This document shows, in pieces, positions 1-10,599 of a stretch of 64,000 nucleotides of DNA. The stretch covers positions 57,282,639-57,346,638 of the forward strand of contig CM031620.1 of NCBI GenBank assembly GCA_018398815.1, given 5' to 3'. Source of the DNA: Conus ventricosus. Taxonomy: Eukaryota > Mollusca > Gastropoda > Neogastropoda > Conidae. The translations under genes were made by a program, and so were the position numbers. Position 1 is the stretch's first letter. The number at the start of each line of letters is the position of its first letter. Below the pieces are notes generated by a model, which saw nothing but the letters and a program-made list of their open reading frames with translations, was not told the DNA's origin and did not search any database.

Positions 1-246
1 ATTTGTTTAAATTGCTTAAGATTTGTTTAACTTGTTTAAGATTTGTTTAAATTGTTTGAATTTGTTTAGATTGCTTAAGATTTGTTTAAATTGTTTAAGA
101 TTTGTTTAAATTGTTTAAGATTTGTTTAAATTGTTTAAGATTTGTTTAAATTGTTTAAATTGTTTAAGATTTGTTTAAATTGTTTAAGATTTGTTTAAAT
201 TGTTTAAGATTTGTTTAAATTGTTTAAGATTTGTTTAAATTGTTTG
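1..246. repeat. AT-rich tandem array, 20 bp unit
   Basis: About 12 head-to-tail copies of a 20 bp unit (atttgtttaaattgtttaag) with scattered one-base variants run from the window edge to 246, so the array probably continues outside. It has no coding potential. Confidence 0.9.
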
Positions 247-532
247 AATTTCGGCCAGCAGTCACCCCACTTTGCCACTACCTTCAGTGTCATTAATTTA
301 CCGCCCGCCTAGCCTGCAAACCTAGTTTGTCGAAAGTTGTCCATGAACTTTTCTTACATCAGTTTGACCTTGTTGTCAAAACAAAAGCTTATTTTAAAGA
401 CCAATAATCGCATTTTGTGACCCTATTTTCAGGGCAGAAATTGCAGAAAAAGCCTTGTGCTTAAAGATGAGAAAAATGATGTGATGCTGTTTTTTTTATG
501 CTCGTAGTAAGCTGTAGCTGTAGTAGGCTGGG
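247..532. other. unique sequence, no gene seen
   Basis: Single-copy-looking sequence between the AT-rich array and the first SINE. No reading frame of note. Confidence 0.5.
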
Positions 533-1057
533 AGCCGGAATAGCTCAGTTGGTAGAGCGCCGGACTCGTAATCTTGGTGATCCTGGGGTTGCTGGTTCGA
601 ACCTCCGCCGGGGCGTTTCGGTACAGGGGGATTTTTCCCTCGGAGTTAACATTGGTTCTGACTCCATTTCCCATACAGTCCTTCGAATGAGACTATAAAC
701 GGAGGTTCCGTGTATGAACGCACACATAACATCTTGCACACACGTAAAATCCCATCGCCAACTTTCGGAAGAGTAGGCCAGTTTGGCCGTTGGTATAGAT
801 GACACGTTACATATAGCATGCACCCTGCGTGAGAAATGGAAAGAATGAAGGAAGTAAGGAAAATGATCGATATTGAACGATACTGACTGGATGATACAGG
901 AAACGACTGAATGAAGCGCCAGCTGGCAGCTCTTCAGTTGGCACTACCCAGGTAGGCAGCCCGTTGTGTAAACGAGTCTGGATTGTAAAGCGCTTAGAGC
1001 TTGGTCTCTAGCCGAGAATAGGCGCTATATAAGTATTCATTATTATTATTATTATTA
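533..1057 (+). mobile_element. tRNA-derived SINE, copy 1
   Basis: The head is tRNA-like. An A box (tagctcagttgg) starts at 541 and a B box (ggttcgaac) lies at 594-602, the normal layout of an internal RNA polymerase III promoter. A long unrelated body follows. The tail contains the complementary words 'aaagcgctt' and 'ggcgctatat' and ends in an (ATT)n run at about 1038-1057. Two further copies lie at 18646-19150 (minus) and 20071-20610 (plus) and match through head, body and tail. This is a dispersed retroposon, not a functional tRNA gene: the sequence between the boxes and B-box side does not fold as a clean cloverleaf and the homology runs 450 bp past the tRNA part. Confidence 0.9.
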
Positions 1058-1101
1058 GCCCGTCACAATTTGTATTTTGTGTTTAAATCAAACTCTGCCC
1101 A

Positions 1102-1203
1102 GGTCTGACCATACCGATGGGCTGATGTGTAGGTCAGACATCTGGGTACGTCGGTCTGACCATACCGATGGGCTGATGTGTAGGTCAGACATCTGGGTAC
1201 GTC
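1102..1203. repeat. perfect 51 bp direct duplication
   Basis: Positions 1102-1152 and 1153-1203 are identical 51 bp copies in tandem, beginning 'ggtctgacc'. The lack of any mismatch suggests a recent duplication or an assembly duplication. Confidence 0.9.
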
Positions 1204-1675
1204 GTAGCCACGAGACCCTCTTCTTCACTGCTCTCATCTTTGAAGTTAATTCATTTATCCATCAGCTTTAAATCATGTGCAGTCTGGTCTGGAAAGTTAG
1301 CAGATGTGGTGTAGCGTATATGGACTAGTCCGCACACATGACACCTTGATGAAACTGAAACTGAAATACACGCGGCAAGCATGAAAAAAAGAAAAGAAAA
1401 AAAGAGCAACAACCGATGTGCCAAATTTAGAATGTTGAATTTTAGAATGTTTACAGATGTGAGATGACTTTTTGTGCATGTCAAACAATGCACTTCTTCT
1501 TTAATGTATGACTTATTTACGAGTTCGGCATTTCAAGGGAGACAGAAACTCCTCAGAAACAACTGTTGCAGAATCAATGCTGTTATAACTGCGTCATCGT
1601 TATTATTATCATCGTCATCATTCATGTCTGATTTGCGGCGCGAATTTATTTATGACAGTATTTCCTTGTTCATGA
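1204..1675. other. no gene recognised
   Basis: Mixed-composition sequence with short spurious frames only. The last 60 bases lead into the CG/GT microsatellite. Confidence 0.5.
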
Positions 1676-1709
1676 GACGCGCGCGTGCGCGCGCGCGTGC
1701 GCGTGTGTG

Positions 1710-1745
<36 letters not shown>

Positions 1746-1988
1746 TGTCTGTGTGTTGTGTGTGTGTGTGTGTGTGTGTACGTGCATGCGTGCTTACGAG
1801 TTTCATGCGTGCGTGCGCTGTGTGTGTTAGTGTGTGTGTATGCGTGCGTGTGTGTGTGTGTGTGTGTGGTGTGTGTGTGTGTGTGTGGTGTGTGTGGTGT
1901 GTGTGTGTGTGTGGTGTGTGTGTGTGTGTACGTGCTTGGAGTGTGCATGCGTGCGTTTGCTGTGTGTTAGAGTGTGTGTGTGCGTGTG

Positions 1989-2036
<48 letters not shown>

Positions 2037-2110
2037 TGCGAGCGCACAGCGCTCGTGTGTGTGTGTGTGTGTGTGTGGTGTGTGTGTGTGTTGTGTGTGG
2101 TGGTGTGTAG

Positions 2111-2146
<36 letters not shown>
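1676..2146. repeat. compound (CG)n(GT)n(GA)n microsatellite
   Basis: About 40 bp of alternating CG/GT is followed by about 390 bp of (GT)n with short interruptions, then (GA)n from 2109. Long frames of Cys/Val or Thr/His on the two strands are artefacts of the dinucleotide. Confidence 0.95.
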
Positions 2147-4377
2147 AGCTGAAATATACAGCAAAGCGGTAATATTTTTTTGTTGTTGTTGAGAAATTTT
2201 CGACATGTAGCAACAAAATGAAAGCTTAGGTTTCAAAGAGCCAAACAGAAACATATCAGACGGATAACACACGTAACATTCACAGACCATGGAACCCAGG
2301 TCACTGACCAAGAAACCGATGACGTAGCTTACCTGAGCACAGGGTCAGCCCCCATGCCAGAACACAACATAACACACAGGTCACTGTCCGCATGGCCTGT
2401 CCCACAGGTCTCCGGCAAAGTTGGCTGCGTCGCTGAATGTAGCGTTTTCTGTGAAGGATATGTAGCTGAAATTTCTTCTCTCTCCTTGCAGTGTGTCTGA
2501 TTTCATCCACTCACATTCTCCTCTACGAGTATGATTTTTTTTTTAATACAGATAATTTGCCTGTTCAAACTTGCAATCTTCTGATTTTTTTTATAAGTGT
2601 ACACTCGATGTACCTAGTTATCTCACAACGTGAAAAGAAAGTTCAGAGTTTATTTATTTCAGAGCCATAGTCTATTTGTTTGCTTTGTTTGTTTGTTTGT
2701 TTGTTTGTTTGTTTGTTTTTCTCTCTCTCGGTAGAAATGTAGACAGTGCCAGAATTAATATGTAACAAATGTGTGAAGATGAGCACAGACCGTGTTCATG
2801 ATAATCCACAGGCAGGAATCCAATTGTTTAAAGCCCAGACGACTGCGGTAACCAGATCACGGCTGTAAGTGGTTTAAAAACGGGAACCATGTACTGATCA
2901 AAATGCTCAGACTTTAGGGAGAGAAAAAAATGAAATTCACGTCCCACAACTTAAACACCGATCTAAAAGTTGTTGTTTTTCGCCAATCACACTGAACCAC
3001 AAATGGAAAAGAGCAACTGCATTCTCTTGTCCGAATGTGGACGACTTTCGACGAAACATATTAGAAAGAACAGCGCGAAAAATAAACCAAAGTAAACAAA
3101 TTATAAACCAACGTTAATGAATCGAAACCCCTGTAGTGTGTAGTAAAAAGAAAAAAATCCGCACATTATATAAGAAAGAAAAAATATACATACATCAACA
3201 ATAAATAAATAAACAAATAAAGAGACAAGTAAACGAAAAGAAGAAAAAAACAAAACAAACAAGGGCAAAGTTCTGATTTAGTAGCTCCCTCCCCTTTCCC
3301 CCCCCCCCCCCCCCCCCTTTTTTTTTTTTTTTTTTTGTCACGATCTCATTTGATCGGCTCCTGTAAAAGACTTGCTTTTCCGTTCAAGGAGAAGGGGGAA
3401 GGAAGGAAAAGGGGGGGGGGGGAGGGTGGTGGGATCACCAACAACACACACACAACACACACACACAAAAAGAATCTGAAGGAAAAGAGAACATTCAGAA
3501 CTGCAGTCTTAAACAAAATTCCCACGCCGGAACTGCACACAGAATAAAGGTTCGTGTCGCTCTCTGGTTCTGCCGGCGAACGAATGACAACAGCCACGCT
3601 CTCTCTCTCTGTCTCTCTCTCTCGCTTGTCCTCGTCGTGTCACGGGTCCGCTTTGCCGTGACGTGGTGCACTGGTTTGGCACACCCTGACGTCGTCCGCT
3701 GTCACGTGGTGGGAATACAGCCCTTTCTCTCTCTTCTCTCTCTCTCTCTCTCCCGGCGCTCGATCAAGATTCGGTGTGGGCTAGATCTGCTAGGTGTCCC
3801 AACGTCTAGATTTGTTTTTTTCTCATCGTACGTAGACTATTAACTGGGTACTTTGAACTTTTAACGTATCGCAACATGCTACCAAATTCTCCTATCTCTT
3901 TGCAAAAAGAAGGCGCTGTTCGACGTATGAATTTTTCATGTACGAGACAAACCAACATTAAGAAGGATAAACAAGCTCCTTACCATTGTCTAAAACAGAG
4001 CGAGCGTTTGAATGTTCTTCAAACGAAACACATGAAGCATAAGGAGTCTCTGTTTTAGTGAATAATGCAATAATAAAACTGCAATGCAATAAAATGTTGT
4101 TTTTTTTTAATCAAAATATAATTATTCTGAGAAAAAATATGTTAATTAAATGTTAGAATTAGAAATTAATATACCAATTAGTATTTTTTTAAACTGCAAA
4201 ATATAAATTGTAATGACACATACTAGTGGGAAAATGGATAAGTAAGTAAGGAACTGACTAAGTAGTGATAAATGAGGTAAACGCAAACAATTAAGTTGAA
4301 TGAAATTAAAGTTATATACTAGGAAAAAAACTGATAGAAATTTTAAGACTAAAATGGAATAATAGAAAAGAGTGTAG
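2147..4377. other. 2.2 kb without recognisable gene
   Basis: Includes a (GTTT)n run at about 2677-2718, a poly-C/poly-T block at 3299-3336, poly-G at 3411-3421 and CT-rich stretches near 3600 and 3725. Frames are short and show no family signature. Confidence 0.5.
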
Positions 4378-4378
4378 T

Positions 4379-4401
4379 GCGCGTGCCGCGCGCGCGCGCG
4401 C

Positions 4402-4432
<31 letters not shown>

Positions 4433-4516
4433 TGTTGGTGTGTGTGTGTGTGTGTGTGTGTGTGCTTGCTTGCATGCGTGTCTCTGTGTGTGCGTGTGCG
4501 TGTGTGTGTGTGGTGC
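4379..4516. repeat. (CG)n then (GT)n microsatellite
   Basis: About 30 bp of uninterrupted CG alternation passes directly into about 100 bp of (GT)n. It is a strong alternating purine-pyrimidine tract. Confidence 0.95.
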
Positions 4517-5148
4517 AACTCCATAAGGTTATTCTGGACCATGCCCCAAATTACTCATCAGGGAGTGATTTTTAGAGCAGGATGGGGGGATTACTTCCCT
4601 TCTTCACCCCCTCACCCCTCTCGCTTCAATTTGGGACAATTTGAGACTTTTGTTGGAGGAGAATGGTTTTAAAACAAAGGGGGGGGGGGGGGGGGGGGTT
4701 CGGACTGGATTAACTCTCTTGAGAGGTGAGTTTGGGCACATGTCATTTCTCGCCTGCGGAAAATGATGTCCGGAGCGAAGTGATGACAGCGTTACACCGG
4801 GTTATGCCCCTTTTGGCCGGCCAGCGGACACAGGACTCAGCGGAAGTGTGACGTCAGAGATATACGTCAGATGGGGCAGGCAGGTCCGATTGGCCTGTTC
4901 TCGGTGTGCGTTCTTCTTGATGGTGTGGCCATTGTCAATGACCCCTTGAGAGAGTGCGACACTTTGCAGCCGGGAGTCCCATTTTGCCGATTGAAGATAC
5001 CAGTTGTAAAATCCTCAGCCTGTCTTCAGACGGGGCAAAATGTTCTCCTCGAGTGCATTCAGTGAGGTGACTTTCTAACGGGCAGTTTACGTTGAAGTTC
5101 CTCTCTTTTTCTTTGTCTTTGTCTGTGCCTTTGCCTTTGCCTCGCCTT
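4517..5148. other. no gene recognised
   Basis: Contains a poly-G run at about 4680-4699. A 64-codon frame at 4871-5065 resembles no family I know. Confidence 0.45.
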
Positions 5149-5216
5149 TGCCTCTCTCTCTCTCTCTCACTCTCTCTCTCTCCCCTCTCTCTCTCTCCTC
5201 TCTCTCTCTCTCACCA

Positions 5217-5275
<59 letters not shown>
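5149..5275. repeat. (CT)n-(CA)n compound microsatellite
   Basis: About 60 bp of (CT)n is followed by about 60 bp of (CA)n. Confidence 0.95.
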
Positions 5276-5276
<1 letters not shown>

Positions 5277-5764
5277 TCTGTGAAAACTTGTAACACTTAC
5301 AATTCTCAGCCAGTATTGAGGTCCGCGCTATGTATTTTAAATTTATAAAAAAACAAAACAAACTTTTAGACATGCGTAATCACATAGACTTGAACTGAAC
5401 AAAAGTTTTTCGGGTTCAGGGATGGAGGGTGAGGGCCAGTTTTGTGCGTTGTGCGCGCATGCGTGCAACATCTGTTGCTGAGTTGCTTTTTATTTTTAAT
5501 CACTATCTACCCCATGCTAAAAAAGGACTTTCCCTGTGATTCGTAAATAACAGACCTTTAATGCATATGCCCACACAGATATAAACTGGATAGGATATAT
5601 GTGTCTGCATGTTTGCATGCAAGGTGCTTGCGTGTGTGCATGCAAGATATGTTGATTTTTGTTGTTGTTGTACAATCACTATTTCACTTTTCTTAACATG
5701 AAAGAGCAACTGATGTCTTGCTGGGTATAATTACAGGCAAACCAGGAATACTTGAATCGTATCA
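5276..5764. other. no gene recognised
   Basis: AT-rich unique sequence with degenerate 'gcatgc' and 'gtgtgc' words near 5605-5645. Confidence 0.45.
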
Positions 5765-6255
5765 CCAGTTCAGGAATAGGCAAATCAGGGATAGGCAAAT
5801 CAGGGATGGGCAAATCAGGAATAGGCAAATCAGGAATGGGCAACAGGAATGGGCAAATCAGGAATAGGCAAATCAGGGATGGGCAAATCAGGAATAGGCA
5901 AATCAGAGATGGGCAAATCAGGGATGGGCAAACCAGAGATGGGCGAATCAGGAATAGGCAAATCAGGGATGGGCAAATCAGAGATGGGCGAATCAGGAAT
6001 AGGCAAATCAGGGATGGGCAAATCAGGAATAGGCAAGTCTGGGATGGGCAAATCAGGAATAGGCTAATCAGGATGGGCAAATCAGGAATAGGCAAATCAG
6101 GGATGGGCAAATGAGGATGGGCAAATCAGGGATAGGCAAAGCAGGGATGGGCAAATCAGGAATAGGCAAATCAGGAATAGGCAAATCAGAGATGGGCAAA
6201 TGAGGAATGGACAAATCGGGGATGGGCAAATCAGGAATAGGCAAATCGGGAGAAG
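5765..6255. repeat. 15 bp minisatellite
   Basis: About 32 copies of a 15 bp unit (aggcaaatcagggat) with G/A variation at three sites and a few one-base deletions. Because 15 is divisible by three, frames stay open on both strands (Gly-Lys-Ser-Gly-Ile/Met on plus, Pro-Ile-Pro-Asp-Leu on minus). Deletions at 6064-6120 break them, as expected of noncoding DNA. Confidence 0.92.
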
Positions 6256-6990
6256 ACCCAGTGAGACGTGATTTCCGCTGCGATCAATTTTGATCAGGGC
6301 GGACACTTTCCCCAATTGAAGCGCCGTCAGTGACAAATACGCCTGCCACATTGAGTCCGCAGCATCAGAGAGATGCGGGCCTGGCCGGGGTTGATTGAGA
6401 TCAGTCCTGTTCCCCCCCCCCCCCCCCTCCCCCGGGATCTGACCGCGGGAATGGCCGTGCCGCCTGTGGCTAAACCCCTCAGTATGAAACATTCATCGTC
6501 ACTGTCGGCTGGTGTCCTGCATTCCCATCTGTATCAACACCAATCTCGCCCGACGCACACCGGCGATTATTTCCACACCTTTTGACTTGATCAGTGCAAT
6601 GTAAGGTTTTCTCCTCTTTTTTTTTCTTTTTTTTTATCCCCTCAAAATCGGGTTAAGGGATGGACAACAAGAGCTGGTGGAAATTGAGAACATGGGACAG
6701 GCTTTAAAAAAAGTGTTGTTCAGTTGAACGATCATGTATAGGTTTTGTAAGGACAGTTCAAAAACCATTCTCTTCAGATAAACTCCGCAGAGTGTCCATA
6801 GTATCTGGAAAAAAAACCAGCAACAAAAACAAGAAACGTTCTACTCCGAGAAAAACAATATGATGCTTGTTTTTTTTTTTTTTGGGAGGGGGAGGGGGAG
6901 CGGGGCGGGGTGAGTTATAGACCTTTAAATTTTTTGAAATATTTGTGTGATGCAATTCATTCACAAACACAGCCTTTGAGGTAGGCTGGC
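6256..6990. other. no gene recognised
   Basis: Includes poly-C at 6412-6428 and poly-T tracts near 6618, 6632 and 6870. A short plus frame at 6373-6585 crosses the poly-C run and has no recognised homology. Confidence 0.4.
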
Positions 6991-6996
6991 CTGTGA

Positions 6997-7597
6997 GCAA
7001 CATGAAAGAAGAAGAAGAAGAAGAAAGAAGAGGAAGAAGAAGAAAGAAGAAGGAGGAGGACGAGGAGGGAGGAGGAGGAGGAGAAGAAGAAGAAGAAGAA
7101 GAAGAAGAGGAGGAGGAGGGAGGAGGAGGAGGAGGAGGAGGAGAGAAGCAGGAGGAGGAGGAGGAGAAGAAGAAGAAGAGGAGGAGAGAAGAAGAAGAAA
7201 GAAGAGGAGGAGGAGGAGGAGAGAGGAGAAGAAGAAGAAGAAGAAGAAGAAGAAGAAGCAGAGGAGGAGGAGGAGGAGGAGAAAGAAGAAGAAGAAGAAG
7301 AAGAAGAAGAAAGAAGAAGAAGCAAGGAAGGAGGAGAGGAGAGAAGAAGAAGAAGAAGGAGAGAGGAGGAGGAGGAGAGAGGAGGAGAGAGAAGAAGAAG
7401 AAGAAGGAGGAGGAGAAAGAAGGAAGAAGAAGAGAAGAGAAGAGGAGGAAGAAGAAGAAGAGGAGGAGGAAGGAGGAGGAGGAAGTGAGGACGGAGGGAG
7501 AAGAGAAGTAGAAGAAGAGAAGGAGGAGTGAAGAAGAAGTAGAAGAAGAAGGAGAAGAAGAAGGAGGAGGAGAAGAAGAGAGAGAAAGAAGAAGCAG
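6997..7597. repeat. 600 bp polypurine GAA/GGA tract
   Basis: Almost uninterrupted purines on the plus strand, alternating (GAA)n and (GGA)n blocks. The 172-299 codon frames (Glu/Lys/Arg on plus, Ser/Pro/Leu/Phe on minus) are composition artefacts. Such tracts can form triplex DNA and are hard to sequence. Confidence 0.95.
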
Positions 7598-7789
7598 GCC
7601 CATAATTATCCCGCTGGTGACCGCATTTGCGTTGCACCTCTGACAGTCACGCTGCAAGAAAGGATCGAAACCTTGGGCTGTTGACCCCTGTCAGTCATCC
7701 TCTAGGGGTGTGTATCTAAACCATAAGAGAACACTGACAGTCGGGAAAAGCTACGTACATTATATTTAAAAAAAATATAATATAATATG

Positions 7790-8128
7790 GTGTTTTGTAT
7801 CAAACGCCGAAACACTAAAATCAGAAAAAAAAAATGTCCATTTGTAACAGACTATGCGTGGTTTGTGAGAGGCCGGTTTATATCCACACAAAAAATCGAA
7901 GAGGAAAAGACTGGTCACAAAAAAAGACAGCTTAATCAACAAAGTTAGTAGTGGAAATTTTTGTTTTTCCGCTTTTTTTTTTTTTTGCAGATGAAGAGGA
8001 CAGTGTGAAGCGCCAAAAAAATGAAGAGGTCGATTCCGGCCTTAGGAAACAAAAAGAAAAGAAGGTAAAAAAAAAAAAAAACCGCCTTAGGTGCTCAACT
8101 GATCCGACAAATGATGCCAATTCAAAAA
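7790..8128 (+). repeat. dispersed repeat R1, copy 1
   Basis: Shares ordered blocks with 16098-16445 and with the reverse strand of 26125-26478: a 'gtatcaa...cactaaaatcag' start, the block 'cagatgaagaggacagtgtg' and an 'accgccttaggtgctc' block. It ends in 'gatgcc' plus an A-rich run. The A-rich 3' end suggests a short retroposon. No family name can be given from sequence alone. Confidence 0.8.
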
Positions 8129-8213
8129 AAAAAAAAAAGGAAAAAAAAAAAAAAAAAAAAAAATATATAAAAAATATATAATATAATATATATATATATA
8201 TAATATATATATG
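8129..8213. repeat. poly-A and (TA)n tract
   Basis: A-rich tail of R1 followed by about 50 bp of TA-rich simple sequence. Confidence 0.85.
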
Positions 8214-8718
8214 GTGTACGTCTAAAGAGTATGCGTGGTGTGTTGTTTCCATGCAGTTAAACAGCAGTCTGTCTTCCGCTCCTTTTATATAACGCCATGT
8301 GAGTTAGCAACATATGTGAGATAGTTCGACAGTCCTCGCCAGTTCCCTCTACATCAAATGCCCATACCAATGTTCACGAAACTTATGCGAAAGTTTGGTC
8401 ACCATTCCAACATTGATTTGGGGAAGAAAAAAAAAGGAGAAATTCTTCAAATTGGGCAAGTATGCCGGAGGCTCAGTACTGTTGCACAGGTCATCTGTTT
8501 TCCTTGGCGTTTAAGTCTCGTTGCTTTGCTGCTCTGGGAATCTGGATCTGACGGGCTTACTGGATGAAATAGGAACATGTCTTCTGAAGGTAAGTTAAAC
8601 AATTAACAGACTGCATTCTCACTTCCATTGTCCGGGAAAATATGAAATGGAAATATACCCTCTCACACTGGGAAAATGTGAGATGGAAACATACGCCCAC
8701 TACAGCCCACATCCCTCC
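8214..8718. other. no gene recognised
   Basis: Unique-looking sequence with short frames only. Confidence 0.4.
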
Positions 8719-8740
8719 ATACCCCCCCCCCCCCCACCCG

Positions 8741-8776
<36 letters not shown>

Positions 8777-8782
8777 CACTTG
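8719..8782. repeat. poly-C and (CT)n
   Basis: A C-run followed by (CT)n about 40 bp long. Confidence 0.9.
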
Positions 8783-9924
8783 ACACTCTCCCCCCATAGT
8801 TCATTCGTCGGAACCACTTCGCATTTCCCCATTGTTTATTACAGCCTCGCATCAAACATTTACATATGTTCTTTCGTCCCGGCCAGTCCCCACACAGTGG
8901 ACGAAACAGTGAACAACACGAACACGATTGTTCTTTTCGCTTTTGTCTCCTCCCTCAAGGTAATAGACCCTCGTGCAGTCCAAGCGGAACAGACACCTAT
9001 AAACAAGTCAGCAGACAATCTAGGCAAAGCGGGAACTTGGTTCATACTGAAACTCGGTCGCTATCAATGACGGCTTTCAGGGCCACGATTAAAGCCAAAC
9101 AGATCGGTCGTTGTTATAGCAACACGACGAAACAGGAGAGAACAAGAGCACCGGAAAGCAGAGAGACGACTAATAGAGACATGTGTCCCTTGGGTAAACA
9201 AACTCTGCCACTGCGCTTTCACTCGTGAATGCCGCCGGTTCTTCCTGCCAATCGCAAGGAACTTGATGGCATTCGGCGAATGACGTGATCCGATAGATCT
9301 ATTAATATTCATGAATATAAGGGACAGAGATGAAAGACACAGATTCTGCTGCTTTCCGATGAAAATCTGCTTCATCTTCAATACAAGGAAGACCCACTGT
9401 TGTCTTTACGGTAAGGGGTCAAAAAGGAAATGTTTTATTATTACATTCAGCCATTATTGAACTCCACACGGACCAAACATAGCAGCACTCTGTTTGTTGT
9501 TCTCCGACTGGTGGGAGTCTGTCGCTTCTGTCACATGAAGCGAGTCTGTCGCTCAAGTGGAAGAACAAGAAAGCTGCATCGCGTGACTTGCCTCTTTTGT
9601 ATGCGCTTTCAGAAATGATTTCGACGATGACGAACATCATAAGAAGCTTCAACATGATATCTTGTGTGTCGTTGTGGTCCGCGTAGAAGATCGTGTCCGG
9701 TTTGGTAGTGTTGTGCTGATTTTTTTGTTTTCTTTTTGATGAAATCCAGGTAAAATTACTGTTTTGATTCGTGGTGTTACCTCAAGCCAAAAGAGTTTTG
9801 AGCTGAAAACGCTGTAATGAAAACTGAAAAAAAGAGACCTAGATAAGAAAGAAAAAGAAATAGGGCTTTAAAGTTTTTTTTTTTTTATCGTGAAGTTTCA
9901 CATTTAAAAAAATGTAAGAAACTA
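8783..9924. other. 1.1 kb without recognisable gene
   Basis: Frames of 60-120 codons occur on both strands at 8866-9381, but none shows a domain, splice-site pair or repeat relationship I can support. Confidence 0.4.
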
Positions 9925-10050
<126 letters not shown>

Positions 10051-10159
10051 TCAGTATATTTACAGGAGTGTGGATATTCATGTTGTTCGTCATACATAGT
10101 GGGTGGACAGGTTATCTCTATATTATTATCGTTATTTTTTTTATTGTCAATTCCATTGT

Positions 10160-10385
10160 CTTTGTTGCTGCTGCTGCTGCTGTTATTGTTGTTGTTGTTG
10201 TTCTTCTTCTTCTTCTTCTTCTTCTTCTTCTTCTTCTTCTTTTTTTTTTCCAAAAAATTATTATCATTCTTCTTTTTTCCCTTTTCTTCTTCTTCTTCTT
10301 TCCAAAAATTTAAATTATCATTCTTCTTCTTTTTCTTCTTCTTTTTCTTCTCTTGTTCTTCTTTTTCCCCCTCATCATCATAATA
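10160..10385. repeat. (CTG)/(TTG)/(TTC)n trinucleotide tract
   Basis: Successive short blocks of CTG, TTG and TTC, then a degenerate pyrimidine stretch. It gives spurious Leu/Ser/Phe frames. Confidence 0.92.
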
Positions 10386-10442
10386 AATTATTGCGCGGCG
10401 GGTTGTTATTGTTGTTTTGCATCATTATGGTCCCTATCAACG

Positions 10443-10443
<1 letters not shown>

Positions 10444-10481
<38 letters not shown>

Positions 10482-10560
10482 AGAGAGAGAGGGGAGAAAG
10501 AGAGAAGAGGGGAGGGGGGAAAGGGAGACTGAGACAAAAAAAAACAGATGAAAAAGGGAA
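10444..10560. repeat. (GA)n purine tract
   Basis: GA-rich purine run, nearly free of pyrimidines for more than 80 bp. Confidence 0.92.
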
Positions 10561-10599
10561 AACAAAAAAAGAATCCATTTTTTTTCATCACTTTCCGGG

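Noticed and set aside
541..610. tRNA gene
   Set aside because: A and B boxes are present, but homology to two other copies continues about 450 bp past the tRNA part and ends in an ATT tail, so it is a SINE head.
1618..2311. Cys/Val and His/Thr rich ORFs over (GT)n
   Set aside because: Dinucleotide translation artefacts on both strands.
5752..6114. Gly-Lys-Ser repeat protein
   Set aside because: The 15 bp minisatellite keeps both strands open and is broken by one-base deletions.
6758..7657. 299-codon minus ORF (Ser/Pro/Leu/Phe)
   Set aside because: It is the translation of a GAA/GGA polypurine tract.
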